DNA of 50,858 nucleotides from positions 1-50,858 of the forward strand of contig JAUCPZ010000058.1 of the NCBI GenBank assembly GCA_030372995.1. Reading direction: 5' to 3'. How positions within the stretch are numbered: position 1 is the first letter of the stretch; each line of letters starts with the position of its first letter. The notes beneath the pieces were generated by a model, which saw only the letters and a list, made by a program, of their open reading frames with translations, did no database searches and was not told the DNA's origin. This document shows, piece after piece, positions 17,676 to 26,681 of the stretch. The DNA comes from Dehalococcoidia bacterium (GTDB taxonomy: Bacteria > Chloroflexota > Dehalococcoidia > UBA2247 > RBG-13-53-26). Position numbers and translations under genes: made by a program.

Positions 17676-18407
17676 TCAGCACGAACGTCCCATTTCGCCC
17701 CGGACCTCCTTCCGCTGAATCCAGCGCGGCGGTTCGTCGGGGCTTATCAGAAGCACGTCAACGGGGCCACCCACATTCTTGGGCCTGGCCTGGAAGCGCA
17801 TGGTGTCGATAGTCGTCCTGACGGCGTAGATGGCGAAGTCTATGGCGTCCTGGATGGTCATGGCATCCCAGATGATCGGCGGCTTGGGCTGCGCCTGCGT
17901 TGGCTGCACCAGCGAGGCGATGATGTCTGCCTGCCCGCCCCACGTCGCACCGTAGACCACGTTTTCTGTGTCCGGTGCTACATTCTGTCTCTGCACCCTG
18001 TCTTTGCCTACATGGCAGAAATAGACATAGGGGATGCTCTTCTTGCCCGTCCTCTTGAAGCCCGCTACATGGAAGGCAGAGTCGGCCTGCGGGAAATCCT
18101 GACGGAGGAAATCGATCAGCTTGCGTGGGATGGTGGTGACATCGTCATCGTCGTCCAGTATTTCCTCGGAGAAACGCTTGATATGACTCTCCGTAGTTAT
18201 CTTGCCCAGAAGAGCTTCCCCAAACGAATTGATGCCGACCTTCTGCTTGGGCAGAAGGAAGGTCTTGTACACGAAATCGGAACTGACGGTCTCGAACTTT
18301 GGCAGGGGCTTACCATCCGGTGACTTGCCCTCGATGGTGATTGACTGACGGCTGTCCGAAGCCATCACGATGCCGGTGGGAACGTAAACCGTGATCACGA
18401 AAGACAT
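17676..18407 (-). CDS. Proteasome-like Ntn-hydrolase family protein
   Basis: A 243-residue protein whose start, Met-Ser then FVITVYVPTGIVMASDSR, closely follows the pattern of proteasome beta subunits and HslV, where the residue after Met becomes the N-terminal nucleophile and GVVLAADSR follows. The later VYKTFLLPKQKVGINSFGEA resembles the proteasome segment carrying the catalytic lysine. Here the nucleophile would be Ser2 rather than Thr. GGAGAGGTG precedes the ATG. There is no alpha subunit, ATPase or ubiquitin-like gene nearby, so it is probably a self-assembling peptidase or amidase. It runs towards the SbcC-like gene. The match is by eye and needs a structure-based check. Confidence 0.6.
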   Translation of the reverse strand: MSFVITVYVPTGIVMASDSRQSITIEGKSPDGKPLPKFETVSSDFVYKTFLLPKQKVGINSFGEALLGKITTESHIKRFSEEILDDDDDVTTIPRKLIDFLRQDFPQADSAFHVAGFKRTGKKSIPYVYFCHVGKDRVQRQNVAPDTENVVYGATWGGQADIIASLVQPTQAQPKPPIIWDAMTIQDAIDFAIYAVRTTIDTMRFQARPKNVGGPVDVLLISPDEPPRWIQRKEVRGEMGRSC

Positions 18408-18549
18408 ACGTCACCTCTCCAACCGCGTTGATGTGCCTCACATTCTACCGCAATGATGTTGCGGAGCCTACCCCACGGCGTCTTGCAGGTGGGCTGCACC
18501 GATCGTCTTGATGCAAGTGAATCGTGATCGAGTGCGCTGAGCGGATGTA

Positions 18550-18578
18550 TTGACAACCAGCCACATTGTCGGTATAAT
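18550..18578 (+). promoter_or_regulatory. Consensus sigma-70 promoter
   Basis: TTGACA (18550-18555), exactly 17 bases, then TATAAT (18573-18578): a perfect match to the housekeeping consensus. It drives the SDR gene at 18664 with a leader of about 80 bases. A small inverted repeat, ATATAG/CTATAT (18603-18620), lies in the leader and might be an operator. Confidence 0.85.
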
Positions 18579-18663
18579 GCAAATAGTTTGCGCTACCGAA
18601 AGATATAGGTGAATCTATATGGCGGTGCGCACAGTGTGATGTGATCTTGACAAAGGAGGGGAC

Positions 18664-19620
18664 ATGCTGGTGCTGGTAACAGGCGGCGCAGGCAGACTGG
18701 GCATCACGGTCTGCAGGATGTTGCAGAAGAAGGGTTTTCGGGTGAGGGTGTTTGACCTGCCTTCGCCGCGCAACCGCAGGAGCGTTAGAGAACTGGGCAG
18801 CAAGGTTGAGGTGCACTGGGGGGACATTACCAATGCCGATTCGGTCGGGAGGGCGGTGGAGGGAGTCGATGCGGTGATTCACATGGCCGGGATTCTACCG
18901 CCGGTGACGGAGGCCAATCCGGCGCTGGCGGAAAAGGTCAACGTGCGGGGCACGCAGACGCTGGTCGATGCTGTAAGGGCCACAGGGAAGCGGATGCCCT
19001 TTGTCTTTACGTCTTCCGTGGCCGTCTTTGGCCCTACTCCGGCAGCAACCGAACCCGTCAGCGTAGAAAGGAACGCACCGAATCCCAGGGATATCTATGG
19101 CGTGACGAAGCTCAAGGCGGAGAACCTGATAAGGGAGTCCGGTATCGGCTATATCATTCTGCGCCTGTCGGCCTCTATGTATACGATCTTTGAAGCGAGG
19201 GACCTCAAACGGGTTTACGGTATTCCCTTGGAGAACAGAGTGGAGTTGTGCCACCCGGAAGAAGTCTCCCTGGCTATAGTGAACGCCGTAGTGAACTTCG
19301 AAGCCGCCAAGGGAAACACACTGATCATTAGTGGTGGTCCCAAAGGGCGGATGCTCTACAAGGACATGATACGCGGCATTCTGAGTGTCCTGAGGCTGCC
19401 GTTGCCGCCGGCGCGCAAGTTCACACAGCAGCCTTTCTACTTGGATTACTACGACACATCGAAGTCACAGCTTCTCCTGCAGTACCAGCACAAGACATTC
19501 GGCGACTACCTGGGGGATTTCAGAACTACGCTGGCCAGGCGGTTCACGCCGGCGTTCCTGCCGTTTATGTGCTACTTCGTTGGCCCGCTGTTCGGGAAGA
19601 TAGTGATGCGGCTGATCTGA
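18664..19620 (+). CDS. NAD-dependent epimerase/dehydratase (extended SDR)
   Basis: A 318-residue extended short-chain dehydrogenase/reductase. TGGAGRLG at 6-13 is the Rossmann nucleotide motif. Tyr145 and Lys149 (YGVTK) are the catalytic pair, with an upstream FTSSVAVFG segment supplying the Ser. GGGDIT-like WGDITNAD near residue 60 fits the family. The C-terminal 25 residues (AFLPFMCYFVGPLFGKIVMRLI) are hydrophobic, so it may be membrane-associated. AAAGGAGG lies just before the ATG. It could act on nucleotide sugars, or on beta-hydroxy lipids like OleD or 3-beta-HSD relatives; the second would fit the OleA-like gene 5 kb away, but they are not adjacent. Fold sure, substrate open. Confidence 0.8.
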   Translation: MLVLVTGGAGRLGITVCRMLQKKGFRVRVFDLPSPRNRRSVRELGSKVEVHWGDITNADSVGRAVEGVDAVIHMAGILPPVTEANPALAEKVNVRGTQTLVDAVRATGKRMPFVFTSSVAVFGPTPAATEPVSVERNAPNPRDIYGVTKLKAENLIRESGIGYIILRLSASMYTIFEARDLKRVYGIPLENRVELCHPEEVSLAIVNAVVNFEAAKGNTLIISGGPKGRMLYKDMIRGILSVLRLPLPPARKFTQQPFYLDYYDTSKSQLLLQYQHKTFGDYLGDFRTTLARRFTPAFLPFMCYFVGPLFGKIVMRLI

Positions 19621-19649
19621 AGGTATCCCGGACAACTCAACTTCCGCGC

Positions 19650-19720
19650 GTGTCAAACATGAGTGTCTGTGTACCGAATCATTTGACACCGTGCCCTATT
19701 TCCTGTTATAGAATTGACAC
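19650..19720. promoter_or_regulatory. Three TTGACAC boxes and promoter upstream of RND gene
   Basis: GTGTCAAA (19650-19657) and TTTGACAC (19682-19689) form a perfect inverted repeat, and a third TTGACAC lies at 19714-19720, 31 bases after the second. The middle copy also reads as a -35 box followed at 18 bases by TATAGA (19707-19712). The layout suggests a promoter overlapped by regulator half-sites, about 200 bases before the RND gene. Confidence 0.45.
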
Positions 19721-19914
19721 CAGGGCATCAGGGCCGAGAGCAGCAGACACGGCGGGACTTGGCCGAGCCCCAGATCGGCACTCAGTTGTATTCGAAACGC
19801 GCGCATAAGTCGACTTCAAGTGCCCGCAGCGTGAGCCCCCATAACGTCTCTGCTATCTCACCGGTCATTCGTGAGAGCCCGAACGCTCGCGTCAAGCCGA
19901 CAGGAGGCTGAAGA

Positions 19915-22900
19915 ATGCGCTCCCTCACCAACATCGCCGGCCGTGTCCTCAGTTGGCTCAATCCCAGCAATCTCACCAGACTCTCCCTGATCAACCGGTG
20001 GGTCACCTTCGCGCTGGCCACGGCTCTCGTTGGCGTCTCTGTCTGGTCCGTGCTCCGCATGGAGCAGGAGATGATTCCGAATATTCAGACCGGCATGACC
20101 ACTGTGGTGACCCAGTACCCCTTTCATTCGTCCGAAGATGTGATGACGAGTGTCACTGAGCCCATCGAGGACGTGATCATGGGGATTGAGGGGTGTCGGA
20201 GGGTCTCATCCTCTTCAGTTGAGGGGATGTCTGTCATACTCGCGGAGTTCGACTATGGCTCCGACATGGATCAAATAAACCGCACATTGGAGGATAGGCT
20301 TTCGAGAGCGGCTCTGCCTTCGGACATGCAGCGGACGCTGGTTGATCCGACTACCGGGGAGGAGTGGGACAACCCGTATGTCTTCCCGCTCGACATAAGT
20401 GAGATGCCAGTGGTGGCGTACAGTCTGGGTGCTGACCTGGATCCCAATGCTCTGTACTCCATCGTCGCCAACCAAGTCGTGGCGGGACTCCAGGGCATAA
20501 AGGGCGTGCTGGAGGATAGAGGCATCAGGATCGAAGGCTATAGAGAGGATGTCATAGTCCGCCCCATTGCGGCAAACATGAATGCCAATGGTGTGTCCAT
20601 GTCCCAACTGGTGGGCGTGTTGTGGAGGAGCGGCGGCTATGGCTCCCTGGATGAGCTGCGGAATGCTCCCGTCTCTGCATCCGCTACCGTCGGACAGGTC
20701 GCTGAGGTGGGGTTCGGCCCAGCGCCGAATTCTGCCATAACGCGCACCAACGGCAAGACCAGCGTGATCCTGTACGTTACCAAATCTTCGGATGGCAACA
20801 CCGTGGAAGTGGCTGATGAGGTGGAGTCCAGGGTCGAGGAGCTTAAACGGCAACTGCCGGATGTGGAGTTCATCAAGATCTTCGATCAGTCTGACTACAT
20901 CAAGGAAAGCATAGGCGAATTGACGTGGGATGCACTAATCGGCGGGATACTGGCAGTCATTGTCATCTTCGTTTTCCTGCTTACCGTCCGCGGATCGCTC
21001 GTCATCGCCCTTTCCATCCCGTTCAGCATCTTGGTTGGCTTTCTCGTAATGTCATGGGTGGGAGTGACCATCAACATACTCACCTTGGGCGCCATGACCA
21101 TCGCCGTGGGCCGCATTGTCGATGACAGCATCGTGATGCTGGAGGTGATCTATCGGCGCCTCCGGCAGGGGCAGCCTTTCAGGCAGGCAGCACTGGAAGG
21201 ATCCAAAGAAGTGGCCATGCCCATTGCGTCGGCGACGCTGGCCACGGTAGCCATATTCATTCCTCTGGCATTTGTGGGAGGGATGGTGGGGGAGATGTTC
21301 ATCCCGTTTGCCGAGACGATAACGTTTGCTTTACTCGGCTCGTTGCTGGTGTCAGTGACCATTGTGCCGGCCTTGTCTAGTGTCCTGGTGCCCAAACAGA
21401 TCAGGCCAGAGGCAGAAAATGCGTGGTACCATCGCCTCTATGTACCAGCGCTGAAATGGGCCCTATCACACCGGGCGCTAACCGTGATTACCGCGCTCGT
21501 GCTGTTTGCTGGCAGCCTGGGACTGCTGCCTGTGGTCGGCACATCCTTCATGCCATCAATGGGTGAGAAAGAGGTGATGATAGAGGTGGAGATGGATGTG
21601 GGGACCGACCTAGCCACCACTGACAGCAAGGCGGTAGAGGTCGAGCAGGTAATTGACTCATTTATGAGTGCAGGGAATTCGGGGATTGAATTGTACTACA
21701 CGATGGTGGGATCGTCGAGTTCTTTTGGCGGTGCGTTCAGTGCCCTGACCGGCGCTGGCGGAGGCAGCAACAGCGCCAGAATAGAGATAGTCTTGACGAA
21801 CGATGCGAACATGAAAGAGGTGGCAGCGGATCTTGAGCACCGTATTGCCTTGGCGGGGCTGCAATCCGCAGGATGTCGCATCACTGTGACTCCTCTAGCC
21901 GCCGGATTGGGCGAGGAGATGGACCCAGGAAAGTTCAAGGTATTCCTGGTCAGCGACAACTACACGAGAGTGGATGAGGCTGCGAGAGAGCTCACCACGG
22001 CTCTTGAAGAAATGGATGGGCTAAAGGACGTCGAGAATGATGCATCCAAGACGGTAGCCAGGCCGTATTTCGAGACAAACGACCTGAAGATCGCCCAATT
22101 CTATGCATCTCAGGGCCTCAACCCACTTGACTACGTTGATGATCTCATGATGGAATCGGCGCTTCTCTTGCAGGGCACTGAACTGAGAGATAGCGCCGGT
22201 GGTGGGCAGACCATCAGCATTGGTGACAGGATCGTTTTCGTGGATACGGTTATGAATACCGCTGACGAGAGCAGTCTTCCAGGTATCCTGGTCAACGGCG
22301 GGACTACTGCGTCTGCGACCCTTGCAGATTGGACGGATTACGTCGGATTCAGGCCAAGCCAGCTCAACATCCATCGTCTGGATGGCTATCGTTCCGCCAC
22401 GGTTTCCGCGGTGGTAACAAAGAAAGATGTGGGGGCGGTCAACGCGCGGGCCAATGGGAAGGCCGATGCCATCGCAGACGAGCATGACGTGGATACGAGG
22501 ATCGGCGGCGTCGCGGAGTACATGAACGAGACCTTCCGCCAGTTGGGCATTGCCATGATTGTAGCGATAGTCATTTCCATCGCCATAGTGGTGGCATCCT
22601 TCCGTTCTCTGCTCAGTGCCCTTCTGATCATCGTCAGTCTGCCCCTGGCCTCGATCGGCGCGTTGTTGGGTCTCTTAGTCACTGGCCATACCCTGGGAGC
22701 TTCAGGGATGATGGGCATGCTGATGCTGGTGGGCATTGTGCTGACTAACGCCATCGTGCTCCTGGCGCTGGTGGACCAGTTGCGGAAGCAGGGCCTGAGC
22801 ACCCACGACGCCTTGATCCAGGGCGGGCGCACCAGGATCCGCCCTATCCTCATGACCGCCATCACCACCATGATTGCGCTCCTGCCGCTGGCCCTCGGCT

Positions 22901-23085
22901 ATGGACAGGGCATACTGCTGGCCTCAGAGCTGGCCATAGTCGTCCTTGGCGGGCTCTTCAGCTCAACGATACTGACGCTGCTGGTGATACCGGTGTTGTA
23001 CAGTCTGACGGATCCCATACGGCGCAAGGCCAAGGTCGTGGTTCCTGTGTCGGAAGCCGATAAGAGGGAACCGCCTGCGGCGTGA
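19915..23085 (+). CDS. RND-family (AcrB/HAE1-like) transporter
   Basis: A 1056-residue, twelve-helix proton-driven efflux protein of the ACR_tran family. The first helix (about 30-50) leads into a porter domain. The helix-4 motif GRIVDDSIVMLE contains Asp403-Asp404, matching AcrB Asp407-Asp408, the proton relay. A second large outer loop (about 560-860) and a C-terminal helix bundle with GMLMLVGIVLTNAIV complete the duplicated fold. AGGAGG precedes the ATG. No membrane-fusion protein or TolC-like gene lies next to it, as expected in a single-membrane cell, where it might export lipids, drugs or siderophores to the surface. Family certain, substrate unknown. Confidence 0.9.
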   Translation: MRSLTNIAGRVLSWLNPSNLTRLSLINRWVTFALATALVGVSVWSVLRMEQEMIPNIQTGMTTVVTQYPFHSSEDVMTSVTEPIEDVIMGIEGCRRVSSSSVEGMSVILAEFDYGSDMDQINRTLEDRLSRAALPSDMQRTLVDPTTGEEWDNPYVFPLDISEMPVVAYSLGADLDPNALYSIVANQVVAGLQGIKGVLEDRGIRIEGYREDVIVRPIAANMNANGVSMSQLVGVLWRSGGYGSLDELRNAPVSASATVGQVAEVGFGPAPNSAITRTNGKTSVILYVTKSSDGNTVEVADEVESRVEELKRQLPDVEFIKIFDQSDYIKESIGELTWDALIGGILAVIVIFVFLLTVRGSLVIALSIPFSILVGFLVMSWVGVTINILTLGAMTIAVGRIVDDSIVMLEVIYRRLRQGQPFRQAALEGSKEVAMPIASATLATVAIFIPLAFVGGMVGEMFIPFAETITFALLGSLLVSVTIVPALSSVLVPKQIRPEAENAWYHRLYVPALKWALSHRALTVITALVLFAGSLGLLPVVGTSFMPSMGEKEVMIEVEMDVGTDLATTDSKAVEVEQVIDSFMSAGNSGIELYYTMVGSSSSFGGAFSALTGAGGGSNSARIEIVLTNDANMKEVAADLEHRIALAGLQSAGCRITVTPLAAGLGEEMDPGKFKVFLVSDNYTRVDEAARELTTALEEMDGLKDVENDASKTVARPYFETNDLKIAQFYASQGLNPLDYVDDLMMESALLLQGTELRDSAGGGQTISIGDRIVFVDTVMNTADESSLPGILVNGGTTASATLADWTDYVGFRPSQLNIHRLDGYRSATVSAVVTKKDVGAVNARANGKADAIADEHDVDTRIGGVAEYMNETFRQLGIAMIVAIVISIAIVVASFRSLLSALLIIVSLPLASIGALLGLLVTGHTLGASGMMGMLMLVGIVLTNAIVLLALVDQLRKQGLSTHDALIQGGRTRIRPILMTAITTMIALLPLALGYGQGILLASELAIVVLGGLFSSTILTLLVIPVLYSLTDPIRRKAKVVVPVSEADKREPPAA

Positions 23086-23278
23086 GCCTGCCCGAATCAA
23101 TGCGGTGCTGCCTGCGCGGGCAACCCCCGCATTGTCTGGTGGATCCCGGGTCGCCTCCGATCCGCGTCCGTCGGTGGCGAAATGAATTCCAGATGGCTTG
23201 CGAATTGAGTATCACCGGGTGTGCGTTGATGGGATTCGGTTGGACTCACTGCAGCTTTGGATCAGGCAACCCCGGGGC

Positions 23279-23887
23279 TCACGCGTCTCGCGTGAACTGC
23301 TGGCCGGACTGGGAGCCAGCGGCTTCTTGGAGGATCACCCACTCCACCACATTCCCATTGCTGACGACCGACACGATGTGACCATCATGACATAGCTGAA
23401 CGATGTCATATGTCTGCCCGTCGTGTGACAAGGAGAGAACGTTGTTCCGGACGTCCAGGACACGGCAGGACTTCAGCCCTGCCAACCCGACACCGGCGGA
23501 TTTTACCACGGCTTCCTTGGCAGTCCAGCAGCGATACAGGCTATCCCGCGACTTCCCGCCAAGAATCTGCCACTCCTCTTCGCTGGCTACATAGCGAAAG
23601 ATATCCTGCCTGCGCGGTTCCATCTCTTCGATGTCAATCCCGATTCTGTCCCGGCCGATGACCGCTGCCACGTATCTTGGCTTGTGAGAAACGGACCAGT
23701 AGTATCCATCGAATGCCAGTGGAGCATCGTCGTTGTTCTTGCGTAGCTCCGGCATGGCGATGCCCAGCCTCCTGGCGCTGAGCCGCAGAGCTTGCCTGGC
23801 GCATTGACTCAGCGCGGCCACCTTCTCGCGGCCCGAGAGCTGCTGCACATGGCGGCTGACCGGCATAACCACGGGATAGATCGTCAT
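23279..23887 (-). CDS. 4'-phosphopantetheinyl transferase, Sfp type
   Basis: A 202-residue enzyme that moves the phosphopantetheine arm of CoA onto a carrier protein. The motifs are all present: WSVSHK at 64-69, GIDIE at 83-87 (Mg-binding Asp85 and Glu87) and WTAKEAVVK at 121-129. The length is typical of the compact Sfp/AcpT group. It ends convergently with the RND gene. Sfp-type enzymes usually serve polyketide, peptide or special fatty-acid synthases, yet no carrier protein or synthase module is visible here. It could also be the organism's only such enzyme and serve fatty-acid ACP. The ATG lacks a strong ribosome site. Confidence 0.85.
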   Translation of the reverse strand: MTIYPVVMPVSRHVQQLSGREKVAALSQCARQALRLSARRLGIAMPELRKNNDDAPLAFDGYYWSVSHKPRYVAAVIGRDRIGIDIEEMEPRRQDIFRYVASEEEWQILGGKSRDSLYRCWTAKEAVVKSAGVGLAGLKSCRVLDVRNNVLSLSHDGQTYDIVQLCHDGHIVSVVSNGNVVEWVILQEAAGSQSGQQFTRDA

Positions 23888-24171
23888 ATCTTCTCGTTTA
23901 CGCTGACTCTGTTCTTGATGGGGGTGTTTTCGCAGGAGCGCGCTGCTCCTGCCGTGTGGGACTCCCCTCCGGTGTCCGCTCAGGCCGCTGGACTGTTGAA
24001 GTCAAACGTTATCTTGGCCGCCCAGTTGTAGCAGAACTCCTTCATTGTTACGCCTAGTCTGCTGGCAGGAAGCGCCTGCCGCTGGGAAAGTGACGGACTC
24101 TGCCCTGTCGGTGCGACGGGACGTCTCGCCAAGCGTACTCTTGCAGCGGCTGGCGGCGTGCTCTGGCCGAA

Positions 24172-25221
24172 CTACCATTCAAGTCCGAGCATGATGCAGT
24201 TCAGGCCGCTGCCTGCCGCCATCATGGCAGCCCTGTCCCCGGGCTTGAGGTGGCCTTGCTCCACACCTATGGCCACCGAGACAGGGAGCGAGACGGAACC
24301 GATGTTGCCGAGGTACTCCACGGTGGAGAAGCCCTTCGCTTTGTCGAGTTTGAGAGTCTCGAAGAACAAGGCCTGGTGTACTGCGCTCACCTGATGGGTG
24401 AATATCTTGTCAACGTCCTCCGGCCTCCATCCCATCTCGCGCTGGAAGCACTCCCACGTCTCCATTGCCAACTGCATCCCGTTTCTGAGAATCCCCTCGG
24501 AGTTGGCATGCATGCTGGGGAAGCTCTCCGGGTCGTAGAAGCAAGTGTCTGCATCTACGCGGCAAAGGTCGTTGTGTTGCGAAGCTGTTCGGACGACGCC
24601 CCCCAATAGCTTGTGTCCAGATTTGGAGATGGACGAATGTGTCATCACGACCGAGACTGCTCCCGATCCCATGGTGAGAGATGCAAACCCCAACCTCACC
24701 TTGGCGCGAGTGATGTCCGGATCCTGCAGGAGTTGCTGGATCGTGGCTTCGGTGAGCCGTGTGCCGCTCTCACAGGCAACGACAACACCCGCTTTGATCT
24801 GCCCCAGTTCGATCATGTTGGCCAGAGTGACCATGCCATTCACAAACCCTAGGCAAGCGTTGGAAATGTCGAAGATGGTGGCTGTAGGCGGGAGCCCGAG
24901 GGCATTGTGGACCACTGTGGCAGTAGCTGGCTCGAGGAAGTCGCGGCTGACCGAGGTGTGCAGCAGACACTCGATGTCCTTCTTGTCGATGCCTGCCGCG
25001 GCGATGGCCTTCTCTGCAGCCTTGGTGCTGGGGAGGCTGGGGGGCGTCCCTTCTTCCCACTCACGCCGCTCGCGGATACCCGTCATCTGCTCCAGACGCC
25101 CGACGGTCCGGTGGACCTTGGCATATACGGGCGCCAACCTTTCTTCCAGGCTCTGAGATGTGATCACCCTCTGCGGCAATTCATACCCAAATGCTTCAAT
25201 ACAGACTCTACGGTAATGCAT
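24172..25221 (-). CDS. OleA-like 3-oxoacyl-ACP synthase III family thiolase
   Basis: A 349-residue thiolase-fold enzyme. The Cys123-His276-Asn306 triad (SNACLGF, THQVS, LGNIGS) is intact. Beyond FabH, it matches OleA as I remember it: a TSVSRDFLEPATA segment with Glu97 exactly 26 residues before the Cys, as with Glu117 and Cys143 in Xanthomonas OleA, 30 residues between the His and Asn, a NDLCR motif and an ending GSGLNC. OleA condenses two fatty acyl-CoAs head to head on the way to long-chain ketones or olefins. The usual OleB, OleC and OleD partners are not adjacent. A plain FabH role is the alternative but less likely. Memory-based comparison, to be confirmed by phylogeny. Confidence 0.78.
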   Translation of the reverse strand: MHYRRVCIEAFGYELPQRVITSQSLEERLAPVYAKVHRTVGRLEQMTGIRERREWEEGTPPSLPSTKAAEKAIAAAGIDKKDIECLLHTSVSRDFLEPATATVVHNALGLPPTATIFDISNACLGFVNGMVTLANMIELGQIKAGVVVACESGTRLTEATIQQLLQDPDITRAKVRLGFASLTMGSGAVSVVMTHSSISKSGHKLLGGVVRTASQHNDLCRVDADTCFYDPESFPSMHANSEGILRNGMQLAMETWECFQREMGWRPEDVDKIFTHQVSAVHQALFFETLKLDKAKGFSTVEYLGNIGSVSLPVSVAIGVEQGHLKPGDRAAMMAAGSGLNCIMLGLEW

Positions 25222-25389
25222 CGACTACCCCCCTCTTTGCGGCTCATCCCACCGTGGGACCGCCGCGCGCAGATCACAGCTTGCGCTGAAGATTTGCTCT
25301 TTCTGACCCCCTATGACATACCCGCGGGCACATTCCTCATTGACAAGACAACTCCGAGCTCGACCGCCAGAGGGCAACGCCCCAGTACG

Positions 25390-25782
25390 CTAGTTCAGGC
25401 TCGGCCCCCGCGGTTGTGTCCCGTCAATCAGTGTGGGAATGTGATATCTGGCCCGAATCTTCTCCCACCTTTCGAAGGAGCACATCGGGATTATCTTCTC
25501 GGGTATGTATTTGCATATTCCTGCCACAACAGAGCAAAACTTCCAGGAGTTGTCGACGTCCTGTGGCACGTACTCGTCTGCCACCCTGAGGATAGAGGCC
25601 CGGATATCCTCGGGTAGCCAGCCGATCCCGTCGGTGACAGATGTCTTGACCTTCGGCGGGACGCGCCTATCCAGGACGTTCACACAGAAAAGCAGAAGTC
25701 TTCGGGGCACGTAGGCGTTCACCGCCTTGACTTCCCAAGCTATCAGCCTGTGCGAAAGACCCACTATTCGTGACCTCTGCAT
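25390..25782 (-). CDS. Hypothetical protein, 130 residues
   Basis: I do not recognise this protein. The ATG at 25782 is well supported by GGAGGGAG five bases upstream; a longer frame to 25956 adds an unlikely leader. It starts MQRSRIVGLSHRLIAWEVKAVNAYVPRR, has no signal peptide or long hydrophobic stretch, and contains three or so Cys (LLFCVN, WKFCSVV, IPMCSFERW) in the second half plus a DGIGWLPEDIR segment that looks helical. It is upstream of the OleA-like gene on the same strand with about 170 bases between them, so co-transcription is possible. Probably a small cytoplasmic protein. Confidence 0.55.
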   Translation of the reverse strand: MQRSRIVGLSHRLIAWEVKAVNAYVPRRLLLFCVNVLDRRVPPKVKTSVTDGIGWLPEDIRASILRVADEYVPQDVDNSWKFCSVVAGICKYIPEKIIPMCSFERWEKIRARYHIPTLIDGTQPRGPSLN

Positions 25783-26011
25783 TCTAGCTCCCTCCACGAC
25801 TAGTGTTCTGGAGTCCTTGGGAACCTGTCGAGACTCCGCCCGAAGGCGACCACCCTTACAGCCACTAGGAATACCACTTTGGACCGTCAGTGTCAACCGT
25901 TTTTCCCAGCTGGCGGCTCGTTCCATGATCGCGCTGTGGCGATCTTGCGATGCCATGCTCTGGGAATCGCGGCGATCCGAAGGACAAGCTCGAGAGACTG
26001 GTGTCCGGCCT

Positions 26012-26040
26012 TTGACAATTCAACACCCCCCGCATATCAT
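26012..26040 (+). promoter_or_regulatory. Sigma-70 promoter for marC-like gene
   Basis: TTGACA (26012-26017), 17 bases, TATCAT (26035-26040), placed about 30 bases before the ATG at 26073. A perfect -35 and a 5/6 -10. Confidence 0.75.
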
Positions 26041-26072
26041 GCTGCCTTGGACGCTCTTGTCAGGTTCGCTCC

Positions 26073-26681
26073 ATGGAAGAAAGCCTTCTGCAACAGTTCG
26101 TCAAAACGTTTGTGCCCCTCTTTATCGTTATTGATGCCTTCGGCAATGTGCCCTTCGTAATCGCATTGAGCGAGGGGATGCCCAAGCCGGAGCGCAACAA
26201 GATGATCCTGATAGCCGTGGTGACTGCCGCCCTGGTCGGGCTCGCCTTCCTCTTCTTGGGCAAGGTCATTCTGGAGGCCATGGGAATCAGCGTTGGCGCT
26301 TTTGCCATCGCCGGGGGCGTCATTCTGCTGGTGCTGTCCGTCAGGTACGTACTGACCGGCCACATCATGGATTACATAAAGGAAGAAATGATGGCCGTGG
26401 TGCCCATCGGCACGCCGCTGACCGTAGGCCCGGCAGCCATCACCACACTTCTACTGCTGGTCAACGAGGGATTCCATCTGTACATGGTGCTGCTGTCTTT
26501 CGCCCTGAACATCATGATTGCTTGGGCCGTGTTCATGCTCAGCGGATGGTTTGTGAAGTTCCTGGGCCAGGGTGGCATCAAGGCGATTTCGAAAGTGTTC
26601 AGCCTACTGCTGGCTGCTATCGCTGTCACTATGATCATCCACGGCCTAGACCTTGTTGGCATAACCGAGACTGGCATATAG
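26073..26681 (+). CDS. MarC family integral membrane protein
   Basis: A 202-residue protein with six predicted membrane helices, of the MarC/UPF0056 family. The typical N-terminal FVKTFVPLFIVIDAFGNVPFV segment, a PIGTPLTVGPAAITT loop and the final KVFSLLLAAIAVTMIIHGL helix are all present. Despite the name, the family's link to multiple antibiotic resistance is not supported and its substrate is unknown; some relatives are annotated as amino-acid or small-solute exporters. It has its own promoter immediately upstream and no obvious operon partner. The ribosome site is weak, so a nearly leaderless message may be used. Confidence 0.88.
   Translation: MEESLLQQFVKTFVPLFIVIDAFGNVPFVIALSEGMPKPERNKMILIAVVTAALVGLAFLFLGKVILEAMGISVGAFAIAGGVILLVLSVRYVLTGHIMDYIKEEMMAVVPIGTPLTVGPAAITTLLLLVNEGFHLYMVLLSFALNIMIAWAVFMLSGWFVKFLGQGGIKAISKVFSLLLAAIAVTMIIHGLDLVGITETGI

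Noticed and set aside
14427..18407. Idea that the SbcCD-like pair plus Ntn hydrolase form an antiphage island
   Set aside because: The hydrolase gene is convergent, not co-transcribed, and no recognised defence gene or mobile element lies nearby; evidence is insufficient.
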